From the NCBI GenBank assembly GCA_051294375.1, contig CM119263.1:18252628-18316627 (forward strand): DNA of 64,000 nucleotides, given 5' to 3'. The position numbers were made by a program, and so were the translations under genes. Below the pieces are notes generated by a model that saw only the letters and a list, made by a program, of their open reading frames with translations, was not told the DNA's origin and searched no databases. Positions 1 through 15,200 of this stretch are shown here, one piece after another. The DNA comes from Paraspadella gotoi. Lineage: Eukaryota > Chaetognatha. Each line of letters starts with the position of its first letter. Within the stretch, counting starts at the first letter, position 1.

Positions 1-2380
<2,380 letters not shown>

Positions 2381-3850
2381 GAGAACGACGACGACGACGT
2401 CACAAAGAAGCAACCCTAAAACATTATAGAAGCCTGACCCGGCTTCGCCGGTCAAGGCTGCGATAAAAAAGTGTCAAATGTGGTTGACCTGACAAAACGA
2501 GAGAGGCGAGGCATCACGTTTTCATAACTAGTTTTCCTAAAGAGATTGAAAAGACGTAAATAATAAAGCTTGGCTAATTGCCTATAAAAGCCTGGATTTT
2601 AAAAACATTTTTATGACCATTAACTCCTTCGTATATCGATATTGCCGTCGTCCTGCAGCCACTCTTTCTGCAGTGGACTTTGCTCCGGGGCCTTATTGCG
2701 CCCCTTGCGGGAGACAACGAGAGGTCAAACTAGTCGGTCACCATGACGACGACGAAAACGATAACGTCCTAAGAGGAGCGAAAACGATTAAGACAAACTC
2801 GAAAGCGAGAACTTCATCTGGATAATGACAACACTGAAGACGAAAATAATAACTTTATGGATGCAATATCAAGACGACGACTATGAGGCCAATGAGATCG
2901 CATTTACTCACAACAACTAGAACTACAACAACTACAACAACAACAACAAGGCCGACGACGACAAATACCTTCGATCGAGTCTCTCACAAAAGAATCGATT
3001 TTTTTTTCACCCGAAGAAACGTTCGTTGTAATCGTCATCATCATCGTCATCGTCGTTGGCGTCAAGGGTCAACGATTTTCTACGTGACGCGTCACCATCG
3101 GCAAAATTTATCACAAACATTTTCGTTTTTTAGGTTTTCCTCCCCAACATTGCACCTGGCGTCGATTCGGTCGTTGGATCCTTTTTTTTCACGTTTTATT
3201 CTCTCGTTTTGTTATTTATTATGTAGCATTTATATTTGTTAGTTTGTTTGTTTGTTTGTTTGTTTGTTTTTTCTTTTTTTCTTTTTTTATTCTTTCTTTT
3301 TTTTCTTCTTTATTTTTTTTAACTCTCTCTTTCTTTTCTATAATCGTAGTCCGATGAAAAAAATTTGAGCGAGAGTCGTGCAAATCCTCCACTCCCTTTT
3401 ACTCACGGCTCTCCCTTTAGTCCAAAAATAGGAAATGGCCGTTCATAACCGCCTTACTGACCTTCACTCAAGGGTTTCCTAACCAAAGCCCGCGCTGTGG
3501 GTGAGGCTGCGGTGTCGCTGCGGCGGCGCTGCTGTGCGTTATTGCGGCACCTGAGCTCAGTTTCGAAAAGAGAAAGGAAAAGAAATCCATGGGAAAAAAA
3601 AAGAAGATAAAAATTGAAGAAGAACAAGAAAAGAAGAGAAGAAAATAAGAAGAGAATTAGAGAGCCAGGGGGGGGAGGGAGACTGTGGAGTAGTCGGCGT
3701 TGTAAAAATGAGAAAGGACTCGGTTTACTGTGAGAGAAGCGGGATTATGGGGAGTGTGTGTGTAGGGCAGGGTTTGTAAGGAATGAGATTCAAGGAAGCC
3801 TGGGAGGAATCGGAGCTCAGAAAAAAAAGGGGGGAAGTCGCTCGATTTGG
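2381..3850. other. Non-coding stretch with a hairpin and simple repeats
   Basis: I see no supported exon here. The region holds an imperfect GC-rich hairpin at 2429-2461, a GAC-type trinucleotide run near 2383-2400, ACA/ACG-rich stretches at 2915-2965, a (TTTG)n run at 3240-3268 and pyrimidine-rich DNA to 3345. Open frames of 70-119 codons at 2613-2825 and 2883-3242 have low-complexity composition and no recognisable domain. The stretch is upstream of the first cyclase exons and may be intron of that gene. Confidence 0.6.
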
Positions 3851-4027
3851 TTCTGGAAGCGACGACCACTTTTCATTTTTCGTTAGGCTTTGACAAATTA
3901 CCTTTAATCTCTCTCTCTCTTCTTCTCTCTCTCTCTCTCTCGTCTCAAAATCTCACTCTTTTCTCTATCGTCTCTCCTTCTCATCTACTCTCGTCCTTTC
4001 CCTATTTTTCTTTCCGCCTCCACATAG

Positions 4028-4129
4028 TACAACCAACCTGCGGAGACGAAGCGGTTCAATCCAACTTGGCTTGGTTGCTTTTCTTTCCGTTTGCCTTATG
4101 CTGTAGTTCAGTATTCTCAGCTTGCCAAG
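4028..4129 (+). CDS. Possible adenylyl cyclase membrane-domain exon (copy 1)
   Basis: An open segment bounded by an AG at 4026-4027 and a GTAAAG donor at 4130. It begins with a Cys- and acid-containing stretch (PTCGDEAVQSN) and continues into a hydrophobic run (LAWLLFFPFAL). A noisy version with the same donor lies at about 7660-7722. Its place upstream of the last transmembrane exon suggests it belongs to the second six-helix domain of the cyclase. The reading frame cannot be fixed because the two copies differ by indels, so this is an inference from position and hydrophobicity only. Confidence 0.35.
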
Positions 4130-4556
4130 GTAAAGTCGTGGGTTATTTCGTCACCGAATTTTCTCGATTTAGATAAATGATAATATGATGAAGAGTCATG
4201 GAGGCCTTAAAACAACCAATGCTTCTCCAAAGTCAAGCGCAAGATTAGTGTAATAATATGGATATTAAAATTTAGAATCAGATTTTTGAAAAAAAAAATA
4301 AAAAATATAGTCAGAACGATTTGGCTATTTAATTCTTTTATGTACTTTGTGAGATAAGGCGAAAAGAGTAAGAACCAATGAAATTTTCTACTAAAACCCA
4401 AGTATTTGGGAAACTGTCCGTTCTATTTCAACTTTTTAAAAGTTTTTTTAATAAAACTAAACTCATCGATTTCGTGATTTATAATTTATATTGTGCAAGT
4501 ATGCATCGGTATCATCAGCCAATCCAAGAATTGACTTCCAATCGTCTCTTCCTCAG

Positions 4557-4759
4557 AAAATCCGCCATGTTCCTGGCCGTTTATGCCTGGTGATCCTTCC
4601 TCTTCGCCGCCCTGCTTCTCGTCGCCATGGCGAGGACTATTCCCCACTCCTGCCTCCCTGCCTCCAGCGCTCTCCTCCCGCGCCTTCCGAATCAGACTCA
4701 TCCGCCATCGCTCACTACCGTCGCGTCCTCTAACTTCTTCGGCTCCATCGTTTCCACTG
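4557..4759 (+). CDS. Possible adenylyl cyclase membrane-domain exon (copy 1)
   Basis: A GC-rich island between an AG acceptor (4555-4556, after a CT-rich stretch) and a GTGAG donor (4760). One frame gives a strongly hydrophobic run (FLFAALLLVAMA) followed by a loop with an Asn-Gln-Thr glycosylation site, as expected for a membrane helix and exoplasmic loop of a cyclase. A stop codon interrupts the frame just before the helix, which fits the indel errors seen across this duplicated segment. The counterpart in copy 2 (about 8600-9145) is too corrupted to read. Assignment is by position and composition. Confidence 0.35.
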
Positions 4760-5121
4760 GTGAGTTTTTGCAGGGTTATGGGCCGGGGGGTTTCCGAAGG
4801 ATCACTGTTTGTTTATGAAACTGGTTACAATGGTACAGCCGATACGGGTTTAAACAACAATAGCAATATAGAAAGTTGAAAAGGAAGCGCAGGGAAGAGT
4901 GGAGCTGGTCGAGATAAAAATGGCGAACAAAATAAGATGAATCGATTTATGGAAATCAGAAAAAGAAAAAAATGGAATCGAATGGGCTAAATTTACAAGG
5001 TGGCATTCATTTGTATACAGCGAGAGAGAGAAAAAACTTTGTTTAAAATCTGTAAATAAAACAATTTTTTTGGCCTCCCACATCATCCAACCCTTCTCGC
5101 TCTCTCTCTCTCCGCCTCAAG

Positions 5122-5304
5122 TTCTCCTTGCGAACAAACCTGACGACGAGTGTCCAGGGTCAACACCAACGCCTCCTCAGTCTTCCCCGAGACAATTCTC
5201 CCAACCTCTTCGTCGTCCGTCGAGGGAACTCATCGGTGGGCGGGCCATTCGTCATCTTCGTCGTCCGACCTCGATGTTTATCACTCACTGTTCTAAATCC
5301 TCAG
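5122..5304 (+). CDS. Probable adenylyl cyclase loop exon (copy 1)
   Basis: The segment has an AG acceptor at 5120-5121 preceded by a (CT)n tract and a GTGAG donor at 5305. The same exon-like block with the same boundaries recurs at 9662-9843 (182 bp against 183 bp). Two frames are open across most of it: one is Pro/Ser-rich with a Cys, the other has Asn-X-Ser/Thr sites such as NLT, NNS and NSS. The single-base differences between the copies prevent choosing a frame. It lies just before the exon encoding the last membrane helix, where cyclases have a glycosylated extracellular loop. Confidence 0.4.
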
Positions 5305-5762
5305 GTGAGAAATTTAAATTTTTCCCTAAAAATGCGCCAGTTTTTGGACTAAGGATATCTTTTTTTATTTAATGTTTTGAGCGGATAATTTATCGAGCCT
5401 CGCATTTAAAATTGTCACCATGAAGTAGAAACGATAGAAAAAACCTCAAAAAAGTTCGAGAGACGACGACGACACGAATCTGACCTGTTTCCCATGGTCA
5501 CCGGACAACTCATTTCGTCATCGACTCGAGTTAATAAAAAAATAAAACGACTCTCTCTTCTCTCTTTCGCTTTCTTTTCTCGACACAAGACATTCGAAAG
5601 CAATAGAGGGCGATAAAAAAGACCGAGCTGAACGATTCTTATCCTTTCTTCGGTCTCTTTAGTTTTCTCCTCGGTAATGCTTCCATTCGTCTCTCTCTCT
5701 CTCTCTCTCTCCTCTCTCTTCTCTCTCTCTCTTCTCTTTCTGTCTCTTATGTCCTCTACTCT

Positions 5763-5795
<33 letters not shown>

Positions 5796-6379
5796 CTCTC
5801 CTAACTCTCTCTCTTCTATATCTCTTCATTCACCTCATATCATATTCACTATAATTCACTCTCACTCACTTTCTTCCGTTCAGATTCCCACTCAACCGTC
5901 TTTAACTCTCTCCTCTCTCTCTCTTTCCCTCCTCCCTCCTCACTTCACACCAGCATAATCCTGATTTCAATGTGTCGGTGCAACCATGAATCAGCGTCAG
6001 CCATCTTCTCCCTCCTTCTGCCGTTGATTGAAATAATTCTTGCTCGTCGACCATGACCGCGGATTCGCCTATCCAACTCCGCCTTCCTAACCTCTCTTTC
6101 ACGGTAGAGACGAGAGATAGAGAGCAGCGCAGTAGCAGAGACGAGAGAGAGAGAGAGAAGAGACGAGAGGAGAAGAATGAGGAGAGGGAAGACGGAGATT
6201 TCTACTTTTTAATTAAATTAACTTTTTTCTTCAGCTCGATCCAACACGCTATCACAATCTTACGAGAATATTCAGCACTCTCCACGCCTAGTCTCACCAC
6301 CCTATTCTTTCTTACACCTCTTGCTCTCGTTCTACACCACACCTTTTCATAAACGCACAAATCACTTAACCACATTCTC

Positions 6380-6710
6380 GCTCTCGTGAACTGGCCTTCG
6401 GTGAACCACTCCTCTTCGCGCCTTCTCGCTCCACTCCAGTGATAACCCTTTCGGCCCCACTTCCACGGATCGCACTCCACGCGCACGACCGATGACGCGT
6501 CCGATCCTCTTACGCCATCCTTCGTTCACTACCGCTGAGCTGTTTGTCCTCGCTCCTGATCCGCTTCCGTGCTCATCCACACGTCAGGCACCGACTCGAG
6601 TCCACGGAGCCGCCTTGCACTCCTTTGTGGATCACCGCACCCTCTTCCAACCAGGCAGGAGCTGCGCACACGGCTCAAGACTTTCCTACGGTGGCGAACG
6701 TGGGTGGGGA
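6380..6710 (+). pseudogene. Corrupted copy of the last transmembrane exon of the cyclase
   Basis: This stretch aligns base by base with 10820-11064 but carries many small insertions, so the reading frame is destroyed. Recognisable pieces include the GTGAACTGGCCTTCGGTGAA start and the CCAGGCAGGAGCTG end. Because the surrounding kilobases show the same error pattern up to the 25-N gap, I read it as an assembly or sequencing artefact rather than a genuine pseudogene. Confidence 0.65.
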
Positions 6711-7082
6711 GGGCTAAGTTAGTATCAACAACACTAGACAAACAAGAAAAATAAATAGTTATTTTAAATCTATTGTTGAACTCTATATACTGCTCCAGAC
6801 ACCACAACTCGAACCAGGATACTATTTTTCAGTCAGAATAACACAGTCTCTTGCGTCCTAACTATTAGCCAAAACCGCAACGCACCGTATAACCGTTTCC
6901 AGCGCGGTACCTCAGACTTCCCCTTCAGGCGCGAGGACTGCAGGCGCGTTCTGAACATCGGATTCTTTCCCCGAGCGCAATTTGACGAATAATACAAACA
7001 AATACAAACAAAACCGCCAACAAACGACGTCAGAACCAGCAGACTCTCGACAACGATCTAGCAGCCGCTATGCATGATTGCG

Positions 7083-7107
7083 NNNNNNNNNNNNNNNNNN
7101 NNNNNNN
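7083..7107. other. Assembly gap (25 N)
   Basis: Twenty-five Ns, the same length as the gap at 61167-61191, suggesting a fixed-size placeholder rather than a measured gap. The flanks are two versions of the same locus, so the true gap is probably negative (overlapping ends). Confidence 0.95.
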
Positions 7108-9661
7108 ACACGACTGAACACTGATTGATGTATTTATCACTTAACTTCTATTTCATTTTTCGATCGTTATCCACTGGGCTTTGACAAATTACTCTGTTAA
7201 TCACTCTCTCTCGTCCCGATAACTCTCCTCCACTCTCATTCCTCTCGATATTCCTTCTCCTCAGTCTCACCGAGGCATATACCAAACAAAAGCCTCATCG
7301 AGAAACTGTCGTCCTATCTCCAAAAAGGAAAAACTGATCGCCATCCGGAGCAGAAAATACAAAAAACAAAAGCTCACGAAGAAAATCCCTGGCTTCCCAA
7401 AAGGAAAAAACTTGCAACGCTCACGTCGAGAGAAAACCATCAAAACTACAAAAGCCAACGAAGAAACACATTGCGCGCTTCTCAACACACCCTACTTTCT
7501 TGTCATATATTACGACCGCTTAGAGGACTAACTGCGCTTTCACACAATAAGAGAGAGTAAAGCGAGAAACGACTGCACACACCAGTCCGAAGAAGTCGAG
7601 AGACAAAGAGGAAGATACAGAATAAAAATCTCGACACCACTATACTTTGCATGTTCCTCTCTTCTTCACTTCCGTTTGCCATTATGGTAGTACCTTGTTC
7701 AGTTTCTCCAGCTTGCCAAGGTAAATGTCGTGGTTATTTCCGTTCACGCGAGATTTTCCTCCGACTTAGATAAAATGATATATGAGCAAGAGTCATGGAG
7801 GCCTTAAACAACGGCAATGCTTCTCAGCACCACAAGTCAGGATCCGAGGCGCGAAGAACATATCATAAAAAGGCATATAGAAACCCATAAGATCAAATGG
7901 AAGCTTCGTATTATCATTACTAAAATTCAATATAAAATCTTAGAATCAAACAGGATAACAAGAAGCTCAAGACCTTTAAAGCTCACACCTAAATAAAAAT
8001 TCCAGAATACCACTACAAATACTATATCAGGCACAGAACTGATTTTCTGAGACATAAAATTGTACAATTGTCTATAAAGAATGATGCTGGCGTCATCACA
8101 AAATATGAGTAGCGGGCAAAGGTGAAGAAAGAGTAAAGAGTATGATGGAAGGCGAGAGAGAGAGTAGAAAGAAGGAAATCAACATATCAAATCTGAAAAT
8201 TTTCTATAGAAAGAACCGCCTTACCCGCCATGTAGCGTGGTAAGACAAGAAAGAAGCTGGACAATGGGTCGAATGAGAAATATTGATTACCTCCAGATAC
8301 ACACTTTCCCGCCCAGAGCCCAGCAAAGGTCGCATCAGCGAATTGGGTTCCATAATGTTTCTATATAAATTGGCAACCAACTTTTTAACGACAAAAAAGA
8401 CGCTTACTATATTATCCTTGAGACTATATAAAAATCCACAAACAACTGCATCGGCGACTATTTCGTTGAATTTACTACAGAACTCAATTAACATTCCATG
8501 CTTGCAGTAGCAACAAAGAATCGTAAAGGGCGAATGAATCTTGTTTGCCATGTAATATATATGTTCACAACACTGCGTATCAACGATCATGGAAGCAACG
8601 AGGTGGCGATATCATAACTATACCCAAGAATTTTGAACTTGGCCAATCGTCTCCTTCCCTCAGACAAATTCCCGAACAGCAAAGGGATAAAGTGAATTGG
8701 ATGGTCTGGTGCCATCCCAGAGTCCATTTCCTGCAACGCTGGTAGCACTTCCGACGCTGTTGATCTACATTTTCTCACTGTAACCGACAGAGCCGCCAGA
8801 AACAAATGTCCCTTTATCATTCTCACATGCAGTTAAAGGCATCGCCAGAGGAGAGCGATCTCTTGAGAAGACATGTATCGGCGCCCCAACAAACGATCGC
8901 TACACAAATGATGGCCGATCATGCTGGCGCGTGCCGATCCCCTTTCTTCTCCTGTCAGCTTCTGCAAACAAGGAAACCAGACGCTCAGTCGCACCTCACT
9001 CCTAGGCTCGTCGTAGGCACCCCCACAGACGCCAGATGGTCCTCCGTTTGAGATTTCCAGGACTCATCCGCTCATCGGCTCATCACCCAGTCGCCGTCCC
9101 TGCCTAAATTCTTCGCGTAAAAACTATCACTTGATTATTCCCACTGGTGGAGTTTTTCTAATGCGCGCAAGGTGGCTTATAACCGGAAGCGGAGAGGAGG
9201 CGCGGCGGGGTTGTGCCCGATTCTCATCCCGAAGAGACTGAGTCACTCCCTGAATTCAGAAATATAATAGATGAACACTGGTTACCGAATAATGGTGTGT
9301 GCATAAGGCAACTGAAGAACTGCCGTTGAAACTCATTGCAAACAGAGAATCCGGGCCAAACAAGAATGCAGCTACTACCCGATACGGGTTTAAACAACAA
9401 TAGCAATATAAGAAAGTTGAAAAGGAAGCGCAGGGAAGAGTGGAGCTGGTCGAGAATAAAAATGGCGAACAAAATAAGATGAATCGATTTATGGAAATCA
9501 GAAAAGAAAAAAAAATGGAATCGAATGGGCTAAAATTTACAAGGTGGCTTCATTTTTATACAGCGAGAGAAGAAAAAAACTTTGTTTAAAATCTGTAAAT
9601 AAACAATTTTTTTGGCCTCCACATATCAACCCTTCTCGCTCTCTCTCATCTCCGCCTCAAG

Positions 9662-9843
9662 TTCTCCTTGCGACACAACCTGACGACGAGTGTCCAGGGT
9701 CAACACCAACGCCTCCTCAGTCTTCCCCGAGAACAATTCTCCCAACTCCTTCTCGTCCGTCGAGGGAACTCATCGGTGGGCGGGCCATCGTCATCTTCGT
9801 CGTCCGACCTCGATGTTTATCACTCACTGTTCTAAATCCTCAG
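9662..9843 (+). CDS. Probable adenylyl cyclase loop exon (copy 2)
   Basis: Second version of the exon at 5122-5304, with the same acceptor and GTGAG donor and a few single-base indels. Only one of the two copies is likely to exist in the genome. Comparing them should allow the true frame to be recovered once reads are available. Confidence 0.4.
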
Positions 9844-10226
9844 GTGAGAAATTTAAATTTTTCCCTAAAAATGCGCCAGTTTTTGACTAAGGATATCTTT
9901 TTTTTATTAATGTTTTGAGCGGATAATTTATCGAGCCTCGCATTTAAAATTGTCACCATGAAGTAGAAACGATAGAAAAAACCTCAAAAAAGTTCGAGAG
10001 CGACGACGACGACGATCTGACCTGTTTCCCATGGTCACCGCGGACAACTCATTTCGTCATCGACTCGAGTTAATAAAAAAATAAAACGACTCTCTCTCTC
10101 TCTTTCGCTTTCTTTCTCGACACAAGACATTCGAAAGCAATAGAGGGCGATAAAAAAGACCGAGCTGAACGATTCTTATCCTTTCTCGGGTTCTCTTTAT
10201 TTTTCTCCCTCGGTTTTATGTCATCG

Positions 10227-10266
<40 letters not shown>

Positions 10267-10816
10267 TCTGATACTACACTATTATTCACTAGAAATTCCA
10301 CTCTCACTCACTCTTTCCGTTCCGCTTCCCCTCAACCCGTCTTTAACTCTCGCTCTCTCTCTCTCCTTCCTCTCCCGTCCCTCATTCCCAGTATTTCCTG
10401 ATTTCATGGTTGTGGTGATTGATCAGCGTTCCCATCTTTCTCCCGTCTTCTCCGCCTGATGAGATGATGAAGATAAATTCTTCTCGGACGAGAATCGGCG
10501 GATTTCGCCCTCCTCATCAAACTCGCCTTCCCTAACCTCTCACCGGTGAGGGAGAAGAGCAGAGGGAGGAAGAGAGATAAGAGAGGACGAGAGAGAGAAA
10601 AGGACGACTGAGAGATTAGCGGAGAGGAGAGATGAGAGAGAGAGAGAGACGGAGATTTCTACTTTTTAATTAAATTAAATCTTTTTTTCAGCCTCCGATC
10701 CAAAGCTATCAAATTCTTACGAGAATTCAGCATTCAGGTCAGTTACCACTATCTTTTTACACTTTTGCTTTTCACACATTTCTCATAAGCCACAAATCAC
10801 CTTAACAATTTCTCAG

Positions 10817-11064
10817 TTCCGTGAACTGGCCTTCGGTGAACTCCTCCTTCGCGCCTTTCGTCGATTCCAGTGATAACCTTTCGGCCACTCCAGCGATGAC
10901 TCCAGCGAGACCGACCGAGGTCGTCTCTTACGGATCCTCGTACTACGTGGAGCTGGTCTTGCTCCTCGTCCTGATGTTCGTGCTCATCCACCACGGCAGG
11001 CAGATCGAGTCCACGGCCAGGCTTGACTTTTTGTGGAAGATCCAAGCCAGGCAGGAGCTGGAAG
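10817..11064 (+). CDS. Cyclase exon: last membrane helix and linker to C2
   Basis: The exon encodes a Ser/Thr/Pro-rich loop with an Asn-Ser-Ser site, then the helix [17 protein letters not shown] and the linker [18 protein letters not shown], which is highly characteristic of class III mammalian-type cyclases. The donor is GTAAGG at 11065 in phase 1. The acceptor is placed at the TTTCTCAG ending at 10816 because the frame is open from there, but a start a few dozen bases away is possible. Confidence 0.75.
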
Positions 11065-11445
11065 GTAAGGACTGGTGAGGTGGCGAGTGGGGGGGAGGGG
11101 TAAGTAGATCAAAAACACAGACAAACAAGAAAAATAAAAGTTATTAAATCTCATTGTGAATATATATGTAGAAACCATGAAAGGATATATTTTAGTCAGC
11201 AAAAAGTTTTGGTTAACTATTAGAAAACGAAGAACGATACGTTAGGGTATCAGTTTGGCCGAGGTGAGGCGCGGTTTCTCGAAATGGATTCTTTCCCGCG
11301 CAATTTGAGAATAAAAACAAAAACAAACAAACGCAAACGACGTCGAACACGACGATGAAAACGACGACGACAACGATCATGATTCGACTTGATTATTTCC
11401 TACTTGATTTAATGTTTGCGATGAAATTGATTCAGAGCCTACGGA

Positions 11446-11520
<75 letters not shown>

Positions 11521-12219
11521 TCATCTCTCTCTCTCTTTTATTTAGTTTCTTATCCTCTGTTTCAGATATGACCGATCTTCGATCGCACAACGCAACTTTG
11601 TTGCACAACATCCTCCCTTCTCACGTCGCAAGATATTTTCTCAAGCGAGATCGAGCCAGCGACGTAAGTTGAATCACACAAATCAATCATTTAAAATTAA
11701 GCAGCATTTCAAAAGCAAATCGAATCAAATTAATTTTTTAGATAAATCTAATTATATTAGATGCTTTAATAGATGAAATTCCATTACAAACTAATTTTAT
11801 CCATCACATCGAAGGTGGAATCTAAAAATCTACTTTTGGTTTCATGTTGAAATCTCTGTCTAATTAAATGATCAAATAAAATCATAAAATGAAATAAACT
11901 AATCAAGCAACCAAACAACCAATCAATTAGTCAATCAATTGACGCTCTATCCGCAGGAACTGTATTCCGAGTCCCGGGAACACGTGGGCGTCATGTTCGC
12001 GTCGGTTCCCAATTTCTCTCAGTTCTACACAGAGATGGCGGCAAATGACAACGGGATCGAAAGCCTCAGGCTGCTCAACGAAATCATCTTCGATTTCGAC
12101 GAGGTGAGGTCGCCTTTTAGGGGCCTTACCTCCCTTTCCTTACCTAAAGACGGAGATGGAGATGGTTGGATGGCTGTGACGTTGACTGCCGCGTCTGAGT
12201 GATGATAGAGGGGCGGAAG

Positions 12220-12268
<49 letters not shown>

Positions 12269-15200
12269 AGAGGAGAGAGAGAGAGGAGAAAGAAGAGAAG
12301 AGAGAGGAGAGAGAGAAAAGAGAGAGACTTCGTCATTTATCGTCCTCGCGTCTCTTTAAGTCATTCATTCCCTCCCAATTTCACGCTCGTGAGTTTCGTC
12401 CAATCAAATTCCGGAACTTGTTTTCCGATCCTCAGCCAAGAAGTTTGCGTTGCTTCCTCACCAAACCTCTTAGTTCTTGTTTTGTTTCTCATTGATTCTG
12501 CTTACCCTTTAAGTCTAACCCTTCCTTGCGTTTCATTATGGATTTCTATCCCTCACAGGCTCACTGAATTCATCACTTCCTCTTTTTCCTTCTCCCTTAT
12601 TTCTGTAATTCACTACCGTGAAAACTCTTTCCCTCTTACTCATTCTCCAACTTACTTCATTACACATATTCTCTCTCTCTCTCTCTCCTCGTCTCTCTCT
12701 CTTCTCCTTCCTCTCTCTCTCTTCTCTCTCTTCTCTCTCTCTTTCTTCTCATTTTCCCTAAACTTCTCTTTGCCTCAAGAATACGCATCTTTTCTGTCCT
12801 TCATTCCCTTCGCCTCTTACAACTTTTCTCCCTTAGCGTTTGACGTTTTGACGTTAATCGTAGAAGACTCACTGTCTCAGCAAATTTTTCATGGTTTTAC
12901 AAAAGTTTTAAAAATGGTTTATAAGAATATAAGAATATTAATGTTTCATAAATGACAACGAAAACAGATTTAATGATTTCAGATAAGTTCCATTAAATAA
13001 ATTAAAAAAGCCGATATTTAAATGAATATCCACAAATTTGTATTCCTTTACCCACCCCTATACTCTCAAAAAAAAAAAAAAATCCAAAACATAAAAACAA
13101 AACGACGAAACAAAAAAAAAACACAAACCAAAACCCAAAAAAGCTCCTGAGCGAACAACGGTTTTCGGAGATCGAAAAGATAAAGACGATCGGTTCCACC
13201 TACATGGCGGCATCGGGTCTCTCGCCGGACGCCGACCCTTCGAATCCCGACATCTGGAGCCACCTCTGTTCGCTGGCCGAGTTCGCTCTGGCCATGAAGG
13301 AGACCATAGAGAAGATCAACGTGCACAGCTTCAACAACTTCAAACTCAGAATAGGTGAGTTTTGTGAGAGAGTTGATGGGTAGGGCTGGGCGGGAGGGTA
13401 AAACTTCTGTGAAGTGAGCAGAAAGAGCAAGAGTCCAAAGTCAGGTTGTGTAAGGGTTTTAAAAAAAATTTAGGGGATTCTTCGGCACTTTAAGTTTTAT
13501 AAGTCCGACTTAAATGCTCTCTGTTCTCGTAGATAATACCAAATAAATACTATCTTTAACCCTCTAAGCCGTCAGTAAACATTTGTTGTTTTGTGGTTTT
13601 TCCGAATACAAATAAAGGATTAACAAGCGACCCTGGGTTAAACTGTAAGTGAGGGATCGGGGTTGTTGCCGTTGGAGGGCGGATGGAAATGAGTTGGGGC
13701 TTTTGGATCCTTTGGAGTTGGACGCTCTTCAATCAAATGGAAGATTTACGAGATTTAGACGCGGGAAGGCAAAGACCAAAGAAATTTCAGATTGATTCCT
13801 AACATTTAAAACTATTTTGTAAAACAGTAGGGAGCTATTGTCTTTTCTTTATTTGACTATGTATGATTGTAGATAAAGAAAATACTCCTAATTATTCCTG
13901 TCGATGTTTGCTTGAATTATTTAATATATCTGCATTTTATTTGTTTATTTGAGTAGAATTTTTTAATGTTGTTATTCGTGAATTCAACGGCTTTGTATCG
14001 TTAGAAAAAAAGAAAATGAATTGGAATGAATATGATTTTAATTTTTTCACTCGGGTTCTTGGCAATGTCGCCCACGCACCACGTTCTACTGAGATTTAAA
14101 GGGAGGGGAGTAAAGACTAAAGAGAGAACGAGAGAAAAATTGATTGTCCTTTGTTTTTTGTACCTACATTAGACATGCTAAAAATTCGTCAAATGGAACT
14201 CTTTGAAACAACGTATAATTGATGGCTGGCGTCGGAGACTAAAAGTTATGTGGTTTTTCACGTTTCCAGAAATATTGTTGAAATTTTAAATCTACATAAT
14301 AACAAAAAAGAGATTATCCTTTTCTAAAATTCGCTTAATTCCTAAATCCAAAAGTAAAAAAAAAAAATTAAAATTAAAAATTAAATAAAATTCGCCTGAC
14401 TGAAACTCGTGAAATTATTCATGACTGCAAATGACGAGGAAGGCAATAAGAATAAATATAAAACATAAAAACCCAGTTTTCGCGTCGGCAGCGACCAAAT
14501 CGCTCTCGCTCGTTTTTTCGAGTTTGTTTTTTTTTTCGCCTTCCGTCCCGCGTCCGTCGAAATGGCTTCCATTCAGAGCCCAACATCCGCGACCAACATT
14601 AATTCCAGTCAGGTTCCCGCATCCGACAAGGGGGTTTTTTTTCTAAGGCGTTCGAAGAGTGAGAGGCCGGGGTGGGGGCGGGGGTGTACGGTAGGCAGAT
14701 TGAAAAGAGAGAGAGAAGAGGGGTTACGAAATGAAAGCAGCGGGGGATTAGGGAGGGTGAGGATGGGTAAGGCGCAGTGGAGGAATCGTGAGAACGTTAG
14801 GGGAGTCAGGGCACAAATGGGGGGATAAGCACATTGAACAAGTCAAGAGATGATTTAAAGGAAAGCACAGTGCCCACATTTTCGCCCTCTCCCCTGCCTT
14901 TTCGCCGCGAACTGTTTATAATTTCAATCTCGTTTGAATATTATCGTCTGCTTTAGTCTTGCGTAGTCGAAACGGTCTTTTTATCTAGAACGGTGCGGGG
15001 GAAAGAAATGTTTAAACTAAGTAAAAAAGAATCAAAGAAAAAACTACAAATTATTGTCAGAGTCGCACGACATCGGAAAGTTTTGACGGCGACACCGCGT
15101 GGGCAGGAAAACAGGGCGACGTTGCAAATGTGGAGTGGGATGTGGACGCCCGGCGGCGGGGCGGTGACAAGGCACTGAAATCCAACAAAAGGAAACGAGG

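Larger units (their letters stand above)
3850..7082 (+). other. Copy 1 of a duplicated segment flanking a 25-N gap
   Basis: This segment is collinear with 7108-11385. Matching anchors include 3885-3900 with 7170-7190, 4088-4130 with 7672-7722, 4841-4980 with 9381-9525, 5122-5304 with 9662-9843, 6382-6720 with 10820-11105 and 6955-7080 with 11290-11385. Differences are mostly small insertions and deletions. Their density rises towards the gap in this copy and falls away from the gap in the other. That is the pattern expected when two noisy contig ends covering the same locus were joined without merging, rather than a biological tandem duplication. Confidence 0.75.
7108..11385 (+). other. Copy 2 of the duplicated segment flanking the gap
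   Basis: Collinear with 3850-7082. The first two kilobases after the gap (7108-9370) are noisy and longer than the matching part of copy 1. From about 9380 it closely matches copy 1, and from about 10650 it carries the intact exon. Open frames at 7267-7488, 8204-8590 and 8806-9051 lie in the noisy part and have no recognisable domain. Confidence 0.7.

Noticed and set aside
14562-14828. ATG-initiated Ser/Thr-rich frame after a T-run in the large cyclase intron
   Set aside because: It could be a first exon of a nested transcript, but no partner exon, domain or conserved motif supports it.
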